From assembly GCA_009193035.1 (NCBI GenBank), contig SWDT01000004.1:372001-436000 (forward strand): a stretch of DNA of 64,000 bases, given 5' to 3'. Both the position numbers and the translations under genes were made by a program. How positions within the stretch are numbered: position 1 is the first letter of the stretch; each line of letters begins with the position of its first letter. Shown here one piece after another: positions 10,366 through 23,400 of this stretch. Origin of the DNA: Halicephalobus mephisto (taxonomy: Eukaryota > Nematoda > Chromadorea > Rhabditida > Panagrolaimidae). The notes beneath the pieces are model-generated. The model made no database searches, was not told where the DNA came from, and worked only from the letters and a program-made list of their open reading frames with translations.

Positions 10366-11034
10366 ATCTGTTGTGATTTTCTCTGTATCTTAAAATGAAG
10401 ATTCAATATTACCAGAGAAACTCATATATTACTGTCTAACTCTATAATTATTTTATACCAGATCTTTTGTTGGGTTTTAGACTCAATTCTACTCCTACAG
10501 GTAAACGAACAAGTTCTTCTTGATTATCAGGGACTTTTGTGTTGGAATTCGATTTTTTTGAATTTTTTAAAGACGAAATTTGACTTGTATTGATAAATGA
10601 ACAAATTTGTCAACTTCGTCAGGGACTTTCGCGATGGGGGTTGACTTTGTTTTTCCATGACAGATAGGACAACAGTGGCTTTTTTTATCCTCCTGGACAA
10701 CCCGGATTACAGCCAGTCGATCGACCAGTGTTAAAAGTCCCAATTGGCCAATCAGCCATTGCCCCAGGGGAAATTGATAAAAATTCGGAAATTCAATTTT
10801 AAAATTATTTTAAAATAATTTTAAAATCCATAAATATCGTTCAATAGTATCTTGTATTTTTGTTTACATAAAGTCTCACCTTCGTTTTCAATGTCCCCTG
10901 GACTCCCACGGAAGCAAAACATACATCAAGTCCTTTGAGGACAGCCCGAGGCAATAAAACAAGAAGCAAAAACAGGCATCTCCTTCCAGAAATAACAATC
11001 TCCAAACAAGCCTTTCTGCCGAATTGGCCTTGAA
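10366..11034. other. Intergenic with two higher-GC islands of uncertain meaning
   Basis: 10640-10790 and 10880-11030 are clearly less AT-rich than their surroundings. On the minus strand the second island reads a hydrophobic stretch then SVGVQGTLKTK before a GTGAGA donor (10880). This faintly recalls the start of a transthyretin-like (TTR) secreted protein, but no in-frame Met precedes it. The first island is open in several frames on both strands (one plus frame reads PPGQPG). A GGGACTTTCGCGATGGGG motif at about 10622-10640 matches repeat family D (32325-32700). No gene is called. Confidence 0.3.
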
Positions 11035-11840
11035 ATGGGATTCGAACCGAATTTTAATTTTGTCTTTTTTTACTTTTTTAAAACAATTTGTAATTTTAAA
11101 AATATCGAATATATTTTTCTTGAATTTCCTGTCCCAAAGGATCTAGGGATCTACAATGAAGAAGATTATGTTCATTCAAGTTTTTTCTACTTCTATAAAG
11201 ATTCTGGATTTCTGGATTTTTTTATTTTTTCAATATAGTTAAAAAAACTACTTTTGTGATGAAATTACAGTGATCTGAATAGTATTTTTTTTATTCATTT
11301 TAAATACAATAGTTTTCTACATTAATAATTTTTTTTTATTTTTTCAAACATAGTTAAAAAAACACTTTTCTGAAGATATTCTGATAATCTAAAAAGTACT
11401 TTTTTAAAATTAATTTCTAATATAGTAAACTTCTACAGTAATGAATTTTTTGTATTTTTCTTTTTTCAAATACAGTTGGAATCAAAAATTAAAAGTTTTA
11501 TTAATCTGGATATCACTTTTTTGATTCATGATTGATGACAGATCCTTACAATTTTGAGTTTTCTTACTGTATTTCCTTTCAAAAAAAATTGGAATAAATG
11601 AATAAAAATAAAGCTTTTTGATGAATTTTGTGTTGATCTGAGAAGTTTCCTTTTAATCTAGACGAAATCGCGGATTCTTACTGTATTAGCTTTATTTCTT
11701 TCGTCTCCATCCAGAAAAACGAGAAAGGAGTTAAACTTCAAAAACAGTAAAAATAGGGTATAAGGATTCAGACAAGTTGAGAATCCTTAGTCGGAAGTTG
11801 TAAAATATCCGATGACATGTATATCTTTTAACAAGTCGAC
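11035..11840. other. AT-rich intergenic sequence
   Basis: Three loose copies of a unit around TTTTTTCAAACATAGTTAAA plus scattered ACAGTAA. No supportable gene. Confidence 0.45.
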
Positions 11841-11847
11841 CAGATAC

Positions 11848-12500
11848 GCAAAAAATGTAACTTTTATACAGTAACAAATACAAATTGTTACTATTATTTT
11901 TTAATTTTCGTCACAAATGTCAAATATTCATGAAAAATTAACGATTATCATATTTCATAGTTGTTACGAAACTAAAAATTAGATTTTATTGTGTATTGGA
12001 GCTGTTTTTGGATAGTGATTTTAATAATTTAATAAATTTTAAATAGTGACTAAAAAGTTTTGATTTGAGTTAGAAATAAACACTATCCAAAATCTCTACA
12101 CACAAAAAATGCAACTTTTAGTTCAGTAACAAATGTAAATCGTTTCTATTATTTTTAATTTTCTTCACAAAAGTCAAATGTTCATGAAAAATTAACAATT
12201 GCTATATTTCGCAATTATTACGAAACTAAAAATTAGATTTTATTGTGTATTGGACCTGTTTTTGGATAGTGATTTTAACAATTTAATAAATTTTAAATAG
12301 TGACTAAAAAGTTTTGATTTGAGTTAGAAATAGACACTATCCAAAATCTCTACACACAAAAAATGCAACTTTTAGTTCAGTAACAAATGTAAATTCTCAC
12401 TATTTTGTTACAAATGTCAAATATTTAAAAAAAACGTGACGATTTTGTCACATTTCGCAATTGTTACGGGACCAAAAATTAGACTTTTTTGTGTAACTTA
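11848..12500. repeat. Tandem inverted-repeat element, family E (about 2.5 copies, ~255 bp)
   Basis: Units start ACGCAAAAAATGTAACTTTT / ACACAAAAAATGCAACTTTT and contain GTTACGAAACTAAAAATTAG and GGATAGTGATTTTAA, with the complement AACACTATCCAAAATC at the junction. A single inverted-orientation copy with both ends lies at 45530-45697. The repeat is MITE-like and non-coding. Confidence 0.8.
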
Positions 12501-13028
12501 AACTCCATTTTTTACGTTTAAAAAGATCCAAATCTAAAAAGTCCCTTCTTGGCACATTAACCCCTCAGGGCCTGTTGAGTACTCCTGTGTCGTCTTCGGC
12601 TAAAGTCACAGACGAAGAATAAACTCGATATGACTTCAATTTTGTCCGAAACTGTTCCAAAAAACAGGCATTATCGATTTCGGAAAAAATTAATTATTCT
12701 TTTTTCATTAATTAATTAAGCCTCGCCATCAAACGGTCCTGATGGCGTTTTTGGGAATGAAGAAAATGAGCTTTTTGGAGTAGTTATGGTCATCTCAATG
12801 AACTCGGCAGTAAAGTGGAGTTCCCTGAGGGCACAAAGCCGGAACTTCTCCCGGTACTTGTAGATAACTGTTGGTCCTTCGACGAAGGTCTTTATTTATG
12901 TTAGATCGTGATTAGTGGTTCCTGATCCGCGTGTAGGTGAGTAACATACAAAAACAACTTTATAGAACCGGAGATACGAGATACAAAACAACTCTTACAA
13001 AATTATTGCTCATAAAGATAAAAACGGC
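12501..13028. other. Intergenic, mixed composition, unassigned
   Basis: Islands at 12545-12640 and 12720-12960 are less AT-rich. A short inverted repeat CCATCAAACGGTCCTGATGG sits near 12727. No long ORF is present. The tail (GTGGTTCCTGATCC) resembles the end of the LTR-like block near 1530-1550, so this may be retroelement debris. Confidence 0.3.
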
Positions 13029-13335
13029 TCAGTAATCGAGTTTTGACGGAACTTTCCAAATCCACAGATATCCGGAAGATCTGGCATACTGCTGGGTGTG
13101 GCGAAGACGGACTTCCCATTGACCCCTAGGGTCAACTATGGCCTTTACGGGTCCGCTGGGGGCAGCACCACTCGAACTCACCCTATCTTCCATATTGAAT
13201 ATGTCCCCATTTCGCTCCAAAACCCCCTGAGGAGGTGGGGTAGCTTTACGACTTTGGGTTTGGGCCGCCAGAATTCGAACCTGCGGTCCCATCCATGGTA
13301 TTTTGCATCCACCGCCTCCATGTCACTACCGGCAA
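13029..13335 (-). mobile_element. tRNA-derived SINE-like element
   Basis: On the minus strand, the tRNA-like head shows box A TAGTGACATGGAGG (13315-13328) and box B GGTTCGAATTC (13271-13281), spaced 34 bp as in a tRNA gene. The acceptor-like ends GCCGG/CTGGC can pair, and an anticodon-loop reading of GCA (Cys-like) is possible. About 230 bp of higher-GC unrelated tail follows, down to about 13029. tRNA head plus non-tRNA body is SINE architecture. No poly-A or simple-repeat tail or target duplication was confirmed. Confidence 0.5.
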
Positions 13336-13804
13336 TTATTGCTCAATCCTCTTAAATTGCCCCCAATACTCAATCGTACGCCTTTTCTTGGTCCTCAGGG
13401 TATTTCGCTTCGGGACCAAAGTTATACAAGCTTCCACTCAAATATATAGTGCCCGATCCAACAATTTGTAATCAGAGTGTTACAAATAAACAGGACACAA
13501 AACAAAAACAACAACTAGGAGCGAACTCTATATATGAAAGCAGCTACCACAAACATTCGTGTCGGGACCAAGGTTGCTTATTCAAGGACAACTTGGCAGC
13601 TAATGCACGCGCTCGTGAACAATAACTATTTTGGAGATTGTACAAAGATATCTGGAGCTCCGTTTTTATCAAAGTTAACCATCAGAATTAAAAGTCAAAA
13701 TTTGAACTTTTCGCGTTAAGACAATATTTACAAATTTTTTCTATTTCATAAAGCTGTTCTATCTAAATTGTTATTTGGAATTTATCTGGGTTTTTGGAAT
13801 CAAA
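13336..13804. other. Intergenic, unassigned
   Basis: Contains a CTTCGGGACCAAAG motif shared with 7955-8075 and a modest open frame at 13534-13719 with no recognisable product. Confidence 0.35.
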
Positions 13805-14140
13805 ACATAATTCAAAAGTCGTGTCCTAACAAGAAAAGTTCAGATTTCAAAAGTTGTGTCTCAACGCGAAAAATCTGAATTTTGAAAGTCGTGTCTCAAC
13901 GCGTAAACTTCAGATTTCAAGAGTTTCATCTTAACGTGAAAACTTCAAATTTGAAAAGCTGTGTCTCAATGCGAAAAATTGAAACCCTAAAAATTTTGTC
14001 TCAACGCGAAAACTTCAGATTTCAAAAGTTGTGTCTTAACGCGAAAAATCTGAATTTTGAAAGCTATGTCTCAACGCGAAAAATTGAAACCCTAAAAATT
14101 TCGTCTCAACGCAAAAAGCTCAAATTTCAACTTCGAACTT
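13805..14140. repeat. Tandem repeat TCAACGCGAAAA (30-38 bp units), family F
   Basis: About nine copies of GTGTCTCAACGCGAAAAA followed by TCTGAATTTTGAAA. The same family makes up 31250-31690, with the same downstream TTTGATAAAA context, so the two arrays share an origin. Confidence 0.85.
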
Positions 14141-14490
14141 TGACTTTTAACTTTGATAAAACAAACCATAGATTACACCGGTTTTAATTTTAATTATTTT
14201 TAAATAACCAATATTGAAATAATTGTCAATTTCAAAAATCTGAATCTAATCCATTTGGACGAGTCAAAACGCAATCTGGCCTAATTGCGGCTTGAATTAC
14301 CCCTTCGGAAGAAGAGCCACTTGGCCGGGTCAATATGGCCATGTTCACACATTATTTTGACCGAAATTTTCCTAGAAATTGTCTATTTTTATTTTTCAAA
14401 AATAATTTTTTAAAATTTTATTTTTAGTTTAAACATGAGTGATTGAATTTTTGTATTTTTTTTATTTTGGACAAAAAGTCCGTTTTTTCA

Positions 14491-17400
14491 ATGGCCTTGG
14501 ACTGGTCCAATCGGAATCAAACAAGAAATTTCCCGACACGATTGTTGACGAACACAGAATCCTCCTTCGCTCCGTCGTCGTACTACAACCTCCCCGTCGA
14601 CGTCTACGTCCAGCAACGATCACGGACTAATCCGGACTTTCCGAATCCGGTCCTGCAACGAAGAAGAGAAAAAGAAGCCTTCTGGAACAGAATCTTCAAA
14701 TGTTGCCGAAAAAGAAAAAAAACCACCTTCTGGAGCGATGCAGTCACCCAAACTTCGGACGACTTACAGGTTCGTTTTTTAATTCCAAAATTTTAAATAT
14801 TCAAAATTAGGTTAAATTTTCGAACAACAATTAATCAAGATAATTTACCAATGTTGCACGCAAGGTGCGGATTTTAGTTTGATTTCGAAATTTGATCGAT
14901 TTGTTTCAATGTTGCACGCAAGGTGTAGGTTTCAGTTTAACTTTGATGTCGACCTATCTGCCACAATGTTGCACGCAAGCTGCAGGTTTTAGTTTGATTT
15001 CGAAATTTTCACAAATATAAATTTCGAAATTTGATCGATTTACCACAATGTTGCACGCAAGGTGTAGGTTTCAGTTTAACTTTGATGTTGCACGCAAGGT
15101 GCAGGTTTTAGTTTGATTTCGAAATTTGATAGATTTATTTCAATATTATGTATAATTTAGAAATTTGATTTCGACGTCGACCAATTTGTAAACCTTAATG
15201 TAGATCCCCTTTTTTCCTTAAAGAATAAAAACGGAACAGCAAATACTAATGCCATCAACGACGCTTTAATGCTGCTTCTCGGACTTTTGTTCGGATGCAA
15301 GAAAGCGGAGAGCCGCTGACCAATCCTGATGCCGAAGATTTTCCGCAATGAAGTACTTCAATTTGTCATGTTGTAAGACTGCGCAATTCCCAATTTTATG
15401 CTTTTTGAATCAACTTTAATCCCATATGGATCATTACTCTAATCATTAAAAACCAAAGAAAAACGAAAATGAAATATCATTAATTTCCATGAACATATCA
15501 CAAAAGATAAAAAAGCAAAAATTTATAATAAACGAAAAGTGGAAAATAAACGAGAAGTAAGTGGAAAGTAAATGGGAATTAAGCGAAGTGTAAACAAAAG
15601 TAAGTGAAAAGTTAGCGAGAATAAACGAGAAGTAAGCGAAGTGTAAGCAAAAGTAAGCGAAAAGTTAGCGAAAATAAGCGAAAAATAAGCGAAAATAAGC
15701 GAAAAATAAGCGAAAAATAAGCGAAAAGTTAGTGAAAATAAGCGAAAAGTAAACGGGAAGGGAAAATAATCGAAAAATAAGCGAGAAGTAAATGGGAAGT
15801 AAGCGAAGTGTAAGCGACAAATAAGCGAAAATAAGCGAAAAATAAGCAAAAATAAGCAAACAGTTAGCGAAAATAAGCGAAAAGTAAACGTAAAAATGAC
15901 CCTTTTTAATATCTAAATTTCTTTTTTCAAACATGGTTTATTTTTGAGATTTAAAAATACAACAAAAATGTTTTTCAAACATTGGCGATCTACGGTGGAA
16001 CACAGCCATATTTCAGTTCGCTTTTCTGCGAAGTGCCGAATGCGTTCCGATCGGAATTTCGAAAATGTTTTTAGCACATTGTGGACACTGTGGGCCATAT
16101 GTGGTACACAACCTCTGGATACGGCACATAATATTTCGAAACAGATTTATTTTTATAATTTCGGATTTTTTAATTTTTGTAATTAAAAAATATCTCTAGA
16201 TTGAACTAAATATTGACGAATTTGGGCCACAGAAAAAAGGAAAAAAAAATCACTTTGGATCCACAGTGCACAAAATCCAAAAAAACGCATTTTCCGTAAT
16301 TTAAAAAAAAAACAAAGATCGAAGAAACTGCCGAAGGAAGAAATCAGTCCCACCACGAAAAGTTTAAAAAAGTAGTAATCAACTTTATAATTCGAAAATA
16401 ATCAAAAAATTCAAAATTAGATATTGTCAATTTTCAAAAATAAATTTTAAAAAATTCTTCAAAATTATAAATCTTTACAGTAATACAGTAATTATTTTTA
16501 AAATAAAATAGGTTTTAAAATTAAAGTTAATTTTTTTTAAAATTTATTTTTACAATTTTTCACAGTAATACAGTAATTTTTTTTAATAAAATAATTCTTA
16601 AAGTTTTTGGAATTTAATTTTTTTTAAATCAACTTTTTTTGACTTTTTTACAGTAATACAGTAATTTTTTTATAATAAAGTAATTTTTAAAATTCTTTGA
16701 AATTTAATTTTTTAAAAATCAACTTTTTCTGACTTTTTTACAGTAATTATTTTTAAGAAAGTAATTTTTAAAATTCTTTGAAATTTAATTCTTTAAAAAT
16801 CAACTTTTTCTGACTTTTTTACAGTAATACAGTAATTTTTAAAATTTTTTGAAATTTAATTTTTCTACAGTAATTGTTTTGAATGCACTTTGATTATTTT
16901 TGTTTTTAATTATTTTGTTGAATTATATTGAATTTTTAAAAACCTAGAAATCAAAAGTCAAAGTTATCGACCGTGAGAGAGCCTGTTTGCCCTTTTAAAT
17001 CCATGGTTCCCTTTCGGGCGACGTCCACTCGAGCTGTCGGTTCCAATATCCAGTCCGAATTTGTGCTAAAAATGGCACAACTGACCGTCCGGAGAATTTG
17101 TTTGGTCCGACAGAGTCTGGCTGGCACGACCCTTGTTGGCTCTTGAGCTCTAGAAGAGGAAAGACGGCTCCCAGAGCGACGCCAAGCCCGCAGGGCATTA
17201 GTCGATAGATGCCGAAGAAGAAAAACGGCATGTGCTTCTTTTTTATTTTTTCTTTTTTGACAGTATTTTGAATTTTTTTTAGGATTGTTTCCGGCAATTT
17301 CAAAAATGTATAAAAATATTTGAAAAAAATTTTTTAAATTTACTGTAATTTAAAAATTATTTTTTTTTAAAATTAGTTTTGACAGTTTTTCTGATTTTAG

Positions 17401-20400
17401 AAAAGTCCTAATTGACTGCGCCAGAAGGCCCGGCCAAGTTTTATTTTACGTCCGAATTTTTAGGTTAAAATTCTGAAAAAAAATTTAAATTTTTAAATTT
17501 TCAAAATCGATCAGAAAATTCCGAAATTTTTAAAATTAAGCATTTTCAGATTTTTTAAACTTTTACAGTTTTTGAAGCTTCCGAAATCTAAAAAAATTCT
17601 TAATTTTTTCACAATTGATTAGATTTTTAAAAATTTTATAAATATTTTTTTAAAATTTTTATAATTTTATAAATATATATTTTTTTAAATTCAAAATTTT
17701 ATAATTTTTTTAGATTTTTATAATTTTATTAATACTTTTCTTTAAATTTAAAATTTTTATAAATATCTTTTAAAATTTTATAAATATTTTTTTTTAAATT
17801 CAAAATTTTATAAATATATATTTTTTTAAATTTAAAATTTTATAATTTTTTTAAAGATTTTTATAATTTTATAAATATTTTTTTTTATTTAAAATTTTTA
17901 TAAATATCTTTTAAAATTTTATAAATATTTTTTTTTATTTTTATAATTTTTGGAGTTCTGTAAAAGCTTCCAGAATCGATTAGGAAGATTCTGGAACATT
18001 TTAGGACCTTCCAGAATCTAAGACAAATTTAAAAATTTTTCAGAATCGATTAAATTTTAAAAAATTTTGAATTTTATAAATATTTTTTGTAATTTTTGGA
18101 GTTTTTTGGAAATTACTACGATTAGGAATTTTTGCAACATTTTAGAACCCTCAAAAATCCAACAGAAAACTTAAAAAATTCAGAAATTCAATAATAAATT
18201 TAAAAAATTTTAAATATTTTTAAATTTTTGAATATTTTTAAAATTAAATTTTTAAAATATTTTTGGAATTAAATTAAATTAAAAATAAAAATTCCGAAAT
18301 TTTTCAGAAAATTCGTCCCAAGATAACTTTGTAATAACGCTAATTTTTAATTTTATTATGGTGCTAAAATCCACATAAAGGTCTCTAGAACTTGTCCGAA
18401 TCAAACAGGATTCTGAAATTTTACAAAATTTTAAGCATTTTTCGGAAGATTTTTAAATTTTTAGAATTTTTTAAAATTTTTGGACTTTTCTAAAAAATTT
18501 CAAAAATCTGCTTTGAAATAATTTTATAAAAAAGTTATTTCTAAAGTTTTTGAAAATATTTAAAATTGAAAATTTTTGAAAATATTTAAAATTGAAAATT
18601 CTTTAAAATATTTAAAATCGAAAATTTTTGAAAATGTTTAAAATCGAAAATTTTTGAAAATATTTAAAATTAAAAATTCTTTAAAATTTTTAAAATCGAA
18701 AATTCTTTAAAATTTTTAAAATCGAAAATTTTTGAAATATTTAAAATCGAAAATTTTTAAATTTTTCGAGACAATTTTCCAACAATGGTAGTTTTTACTT
18801 TTAGTATGATTTAACATTTTCAGGATAACACTCAGTCGATGCCGTGGGGCCAACAGCCTCAGGGCGCCAGGGCGGAATATCAATGCTCTACTGGTAGGTC
18901 CCTTTCAGACCCGGATTTGACTCCAGAAATCAAAAATGTCCGTTTTTCCCATTTGAGAAAATTCTCTCAGGGAATTCAGAACGAGGCCAAGTTTTGTTTT
19001 ACAAAAAATAAAAAAATAAAAATAAAAATATTCGGTCGATTAAATTTGTAAAAGTTTTCTGGAAAGGAAGGTTTGTCCTTTTGGCCAGACATTCCACAAA
19101 TCCCGGGATTATTGACTAGAAGCTGAGTCTTATTGATTCTTTTATGGATTTATTCTGGATTATTAAATGACAAAACGCTATATTCTTTCAGCTCCCGGCT
19201 GTTCCTCGAATCTCACGGAGGAAGTTTATCGGAAAATCCGTCAAGTCGATCAACAACAAAGCACTTTAACAAATCAAGGAGTCCAGGGGTTTTCTGCTCG
19301 AATTCTTTCAAAGTAAGTTCATATATGAAACTTTTAAAATAAACAGTGTAATTTAAAAAAACAATTTGCAAATCTTCTGCAATTTTCGAATTCCCGCGTA
19401 GGGGCGAGTGAAAGTTAAAAATTGGAAAATTTGGTTGAAATTGACTCGCGTTGCCGTCGCTCTTTGTTTTCGAATTTTTAGGGTAATCCTAAAACTGCTC
19501 TTCAACCCTGTGCTTTCGCGTCGAGATAATTTCGCAGAAGTTTTTGTTTTTCATGCTAATGTAATTGTACAACTTTTGGTTGGAAAAGTTCCGTGAAAAT
19601 TTCCATTTTTAATTTTTTCTACTAATGTGATTAAAATTTTTGAATTCCCGCGCACAGCGAGAGAAAGTAAAAAAAGTAGTAAATCCGGCAGTGCACATGT
19701 AAGTCGGCGTGCCCCTTTACTTTTTAGAAAAGTTAGAATTTTAAAAAAGCCCAAGATATTTTTATAGAAACTTCCTAAATGTAGTTTTACATCAATTTCT
19801 CTCGCAGTAGTTTTGTATTCTGTTTGCTTCTATTTCACTAATTTTATATATGAAAATTTGGTTTCAGAGAGGAAAAAAGACGGGGCAACGATTTATTCAT
19901 TATCCAACTCGTGGAAATTATCAAGAAACCAGGACAGAGCCTCGGATTGTACCTGAGAGAAGGAAACGGGATCGACAGGTTTTCCGGAGTATTTGCTTCC
20001 AGATACGGAGAAAATTCAGAACTAGAAAGATATGGAGACATTCTGAGGCCAGGAGACGAGATTCTGACGGTGAACAATGTGGACGTGTCGTCTATGGCGA
20101 TTGACGACGTCGTGTTGATTCTGTCCATCCCGAGAAGACTGATATTGAGGACCTGTTTTCCGAAAAACAGAAGGGACAATTACATGAGATCCCAGATGGA
20201 TAGAGAAAAGCCGGTCGTTGTCGTCCACAAAAGAGACGATTTTCAAAGAGAATCGACTTCAGGAGGAGCTGGATTTCTGTCGAAACCTCCGACGACGGCT
20301 TCGACCTGGCTAGGCAAACGTGTGAGACAGCAGAAAAACGAGATGCTCTACGGCACGATGAACAGAATGTCTGCTCCTTCGGCTGTAAGGTATCCAGAGG

Positions 20401-23400
20401 AGAACCACGTCGGAGGGAACGTCCCCATAGGTCTCCAAAGCCCCAGACAACAATACGCCCCAAGGCTCCTGGATGGACAAGGGAAGCCTATTCTCCCCAG
20501 TGATCCAAGCAGCGTGGCCAGCACTGCACGGATACCTCCTCCTAGAATGCACTCGAAGCAGGTTCGGTTTTAGATTTTGTAGAATTCCGGGTTCCGAAGG
20601 AGGTTCTCGAATTTCCCAGAGGTTTATATGATATTCCGAAACCTTCCAAAATGTCACAAAAGCTGAGAATTTTCAGAATTTTAATTTTTTTGCATTTCTC
20701 AATGTCTAGTAAATTTCTGGAAATTCGTTGCGAAGTTACTTTGGAATACTGTAATTTCGAATTTTTAATCATTGTTAATTATTGTTAATTTTAGGCTCAT
20801 ATATTGTCGACAGCAAATGCTCCGTTATACTCGTCTGCAACTCTGGGAAGGCTTCCGTCATCTTCGTCTGATCCGATTCGTCGGCAACTGCGAATGGGCC
20901 CTCAGATCCCGACAGATCCGTTATCTGCTAGAAGACAACAGGGGATTTATTCGAGTCCTTATGCAAATCCGAGCACTTCTGCCATCTATCCTGAGGACTA
21001 TGCTGGATCTTCGGCAGCTACAGCTATAGGTCTGCCTTCTACTTCGACGGCTTCGTATCCTGTTGGATCTAGTACTTATAAGTCTAATTCACTTCCGAGA
21101 AGACGGGTTCAGACGGCAGCTGTGGGGACTCTTCCGAGGACGGTGAAATGGAGGAACGACGTCGTCGATGGGTCGAGCTCTGCTAGATCAGCATTGTCTG
21201 ACGTGGAAGACTTTACTTCTGGAATAGGATCAGATTCTGCTCTTAGAAGTCGATTAGGAAATATGTCTATTGCTGGAGGCAGAACTATTGCTGACATATT
21301 CAGTGCTCAAGAATACCGAAATTGGGCAGGAGCGGATTCGCGGTATTTCCCTATTGACAGGAGGTCCAGATGGTCAGATTCAAGATTAGCAGGAAATACT
21401 GTAAGATCGTCATCACTTCCATCGAAAGCTCTTTTGTCGACGTCGTTGTATTCTGCTCCGGTTCAACCTCCTCCAGAACAACAACTTCCTAACATATCGC
21501 CTTATTCGATGGTGACTCAACCTTCTCCTAGGCATTCTGGTCCCCATACTGTTGTTGGAGCTGTTGGGCCTTATGTTCCTCGAGGAGAAAGACCAAATGA
21601 CGTATTTGATAGACTTCATGTAAGTCCGTTGATGAACAGAAGAGTCCCCTTGAGAGCCGCTGGACCAGGATTCGACGTCGACAGATTGAGTGTCAGCTCT
21701 CTTTCTGGAATTCTTAGCGTTTTTGTGGGTTTTGAATTAATTTTAGACATTAAATTTTTACGGAAAATTTTTAAAATTTAGTGAAAATTTCTGGAATTTT
21801 CAAAAATCGTTTAGGAAATTTGTAATATTTTTGTAAATTGTGGAGGGAATTCTGAAATTTCCTAGGTTATGAACCGTTTTAGAATTTCGATGGCTTCTAG
21901 AACTTTTGAAATTAAAAAATTGAAATTACTTAAAACATTGAGTTTTAAAAAGTTGCAAGATTCTCCTCGAGATAGTTTCATAAGAAAGTGATTTTTAATT
22001 TTTATAATTTTCATCCTTAAAACCAATGGTTTCAGATTATGGAAGGTCGGAATCTGAAAGTGCCGGAAAGACAACAGACGAAGCAGATGTATGTCGTTTT
22101 GGAGGTTGACGAGGTTCATCGAGCAAGGACGGGCATTTCGACTCCTGAACAGAAATTTCGATGGAGAGAAGGTTTCGAAATTGACATTCAAAATGCCACT
22201 CATGCTCAGTTTTTCGTTTATTCTTGGCATCCACAAATGAGACATAAACTTTGTCACAAAGGATCATTGAGACTCCTAGAAGCGTTCTTCGTGGATCAAT
22301 TGAATGGAACAAAAATGTTTGCTCTAAGTCTGGAACCTCGAGGACAACTAATGGTCAGGATAAGTTATCACGATATGAGTCAAGTATTCAGGAGGTGTGT
22401 TAATTGCAACTATGGAGCTGTTTTTGCTGTTCCTTTAGCAAGGTTATGTCAAATGGATGGAAAGGAAGTTCCGATAGTTTTGACGAGGTTGGTAGATGAG
22501 ATAGAAAGAAGAGGGGTCGATTCTCCTGGACTCTACGTCTGTAAGTTTTCATTATTATTATTATTAAAATTAAAATAAGTATTATAAATAATTTCAACAT
22601 GGAATTTAAACAGAAAATTAGGAAAAAAATTTGTTTTAATAGTGAATTGCAAAATAATTATGATGTAAAACTGAAAAAAGGCTTTAAAGAAATTATTTCG
22701 GTAAGAATTTTTAGAATTTTATAGAAAATGTTAGGAATTTTGGAATTTCATAGAAAATATTAGAATTGTTATGGAAAAAATTATGAACCAAAGCGAGTGG
22801 ATTTGAGAAGAGTTGCCAGATTTGCCATTTGGACTTTCACTCGTTGCGCGGTAATTTAAAAATAGAAAATTCATATCGACTTTTTAAATTACAACATGTG
22901 TTTTTGAAATTAATTTATTACTTTAGTATGCGGGTCGATGGAAAAGAAACATTTCATCAAGCAAGAGCTAGACAGAGATAACAGGAACACTGAACTGGGT
23001 CCAGATAATGTTGCTGACATTAATGTTCTTGCCTGTCTTGTCAAGGATTTCCTCAGGGAACTTCCAGAACCAATAGTGCCACAAACAGTCTTTGCCATGA
23101 TTCTAGATGCTGGAACAGTGATGCTGCCGACAGATAAGGAAGAAAATAGGAAATTCCTACTTAGGATTGTCGATTGTTTACCTACTGTAAACAAGAATAC
23201 CTTAATTTACATAATGGATCATCTGAAGAATGTTGCATCAAGTGAACCTCTAAATGGAATAACTACCTCCCGGTTAACGAATACTTTTGCTCCATTATTA
23301 TTCTGCAGTACTGACCCACCATCAATTAGTGCGACTTATCAAACAGCTACTCGTGTTAATCCTCTAGATTCTCAGCAAGCGGCTCAAGCATTAAAATTGC

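Noticed and set aside
10865..11034. Transthyretin-like signal exon on the minus strand (SVGVQGTL before a donor)
   Set aside because: No in-frame Met, no matching second exon, and similarity limited to a few residues; kept only as a note in the intergenic entry.
15523..15934. Minus-strand ORFs of ~90-110 codons rich in Phe, Ala, Tyr, Ser and Leu
   Set aside because: They are produced entirely by the AAAATAAGCGA minisatellite in syd-1 intron 1; no start context, splice sites or homology.
20772..21029. 85-codon ORF inside syd-1 exon 5
   Set aside because: Out-of-frame shadow; the 310-codon SYD-1 frame covers it.
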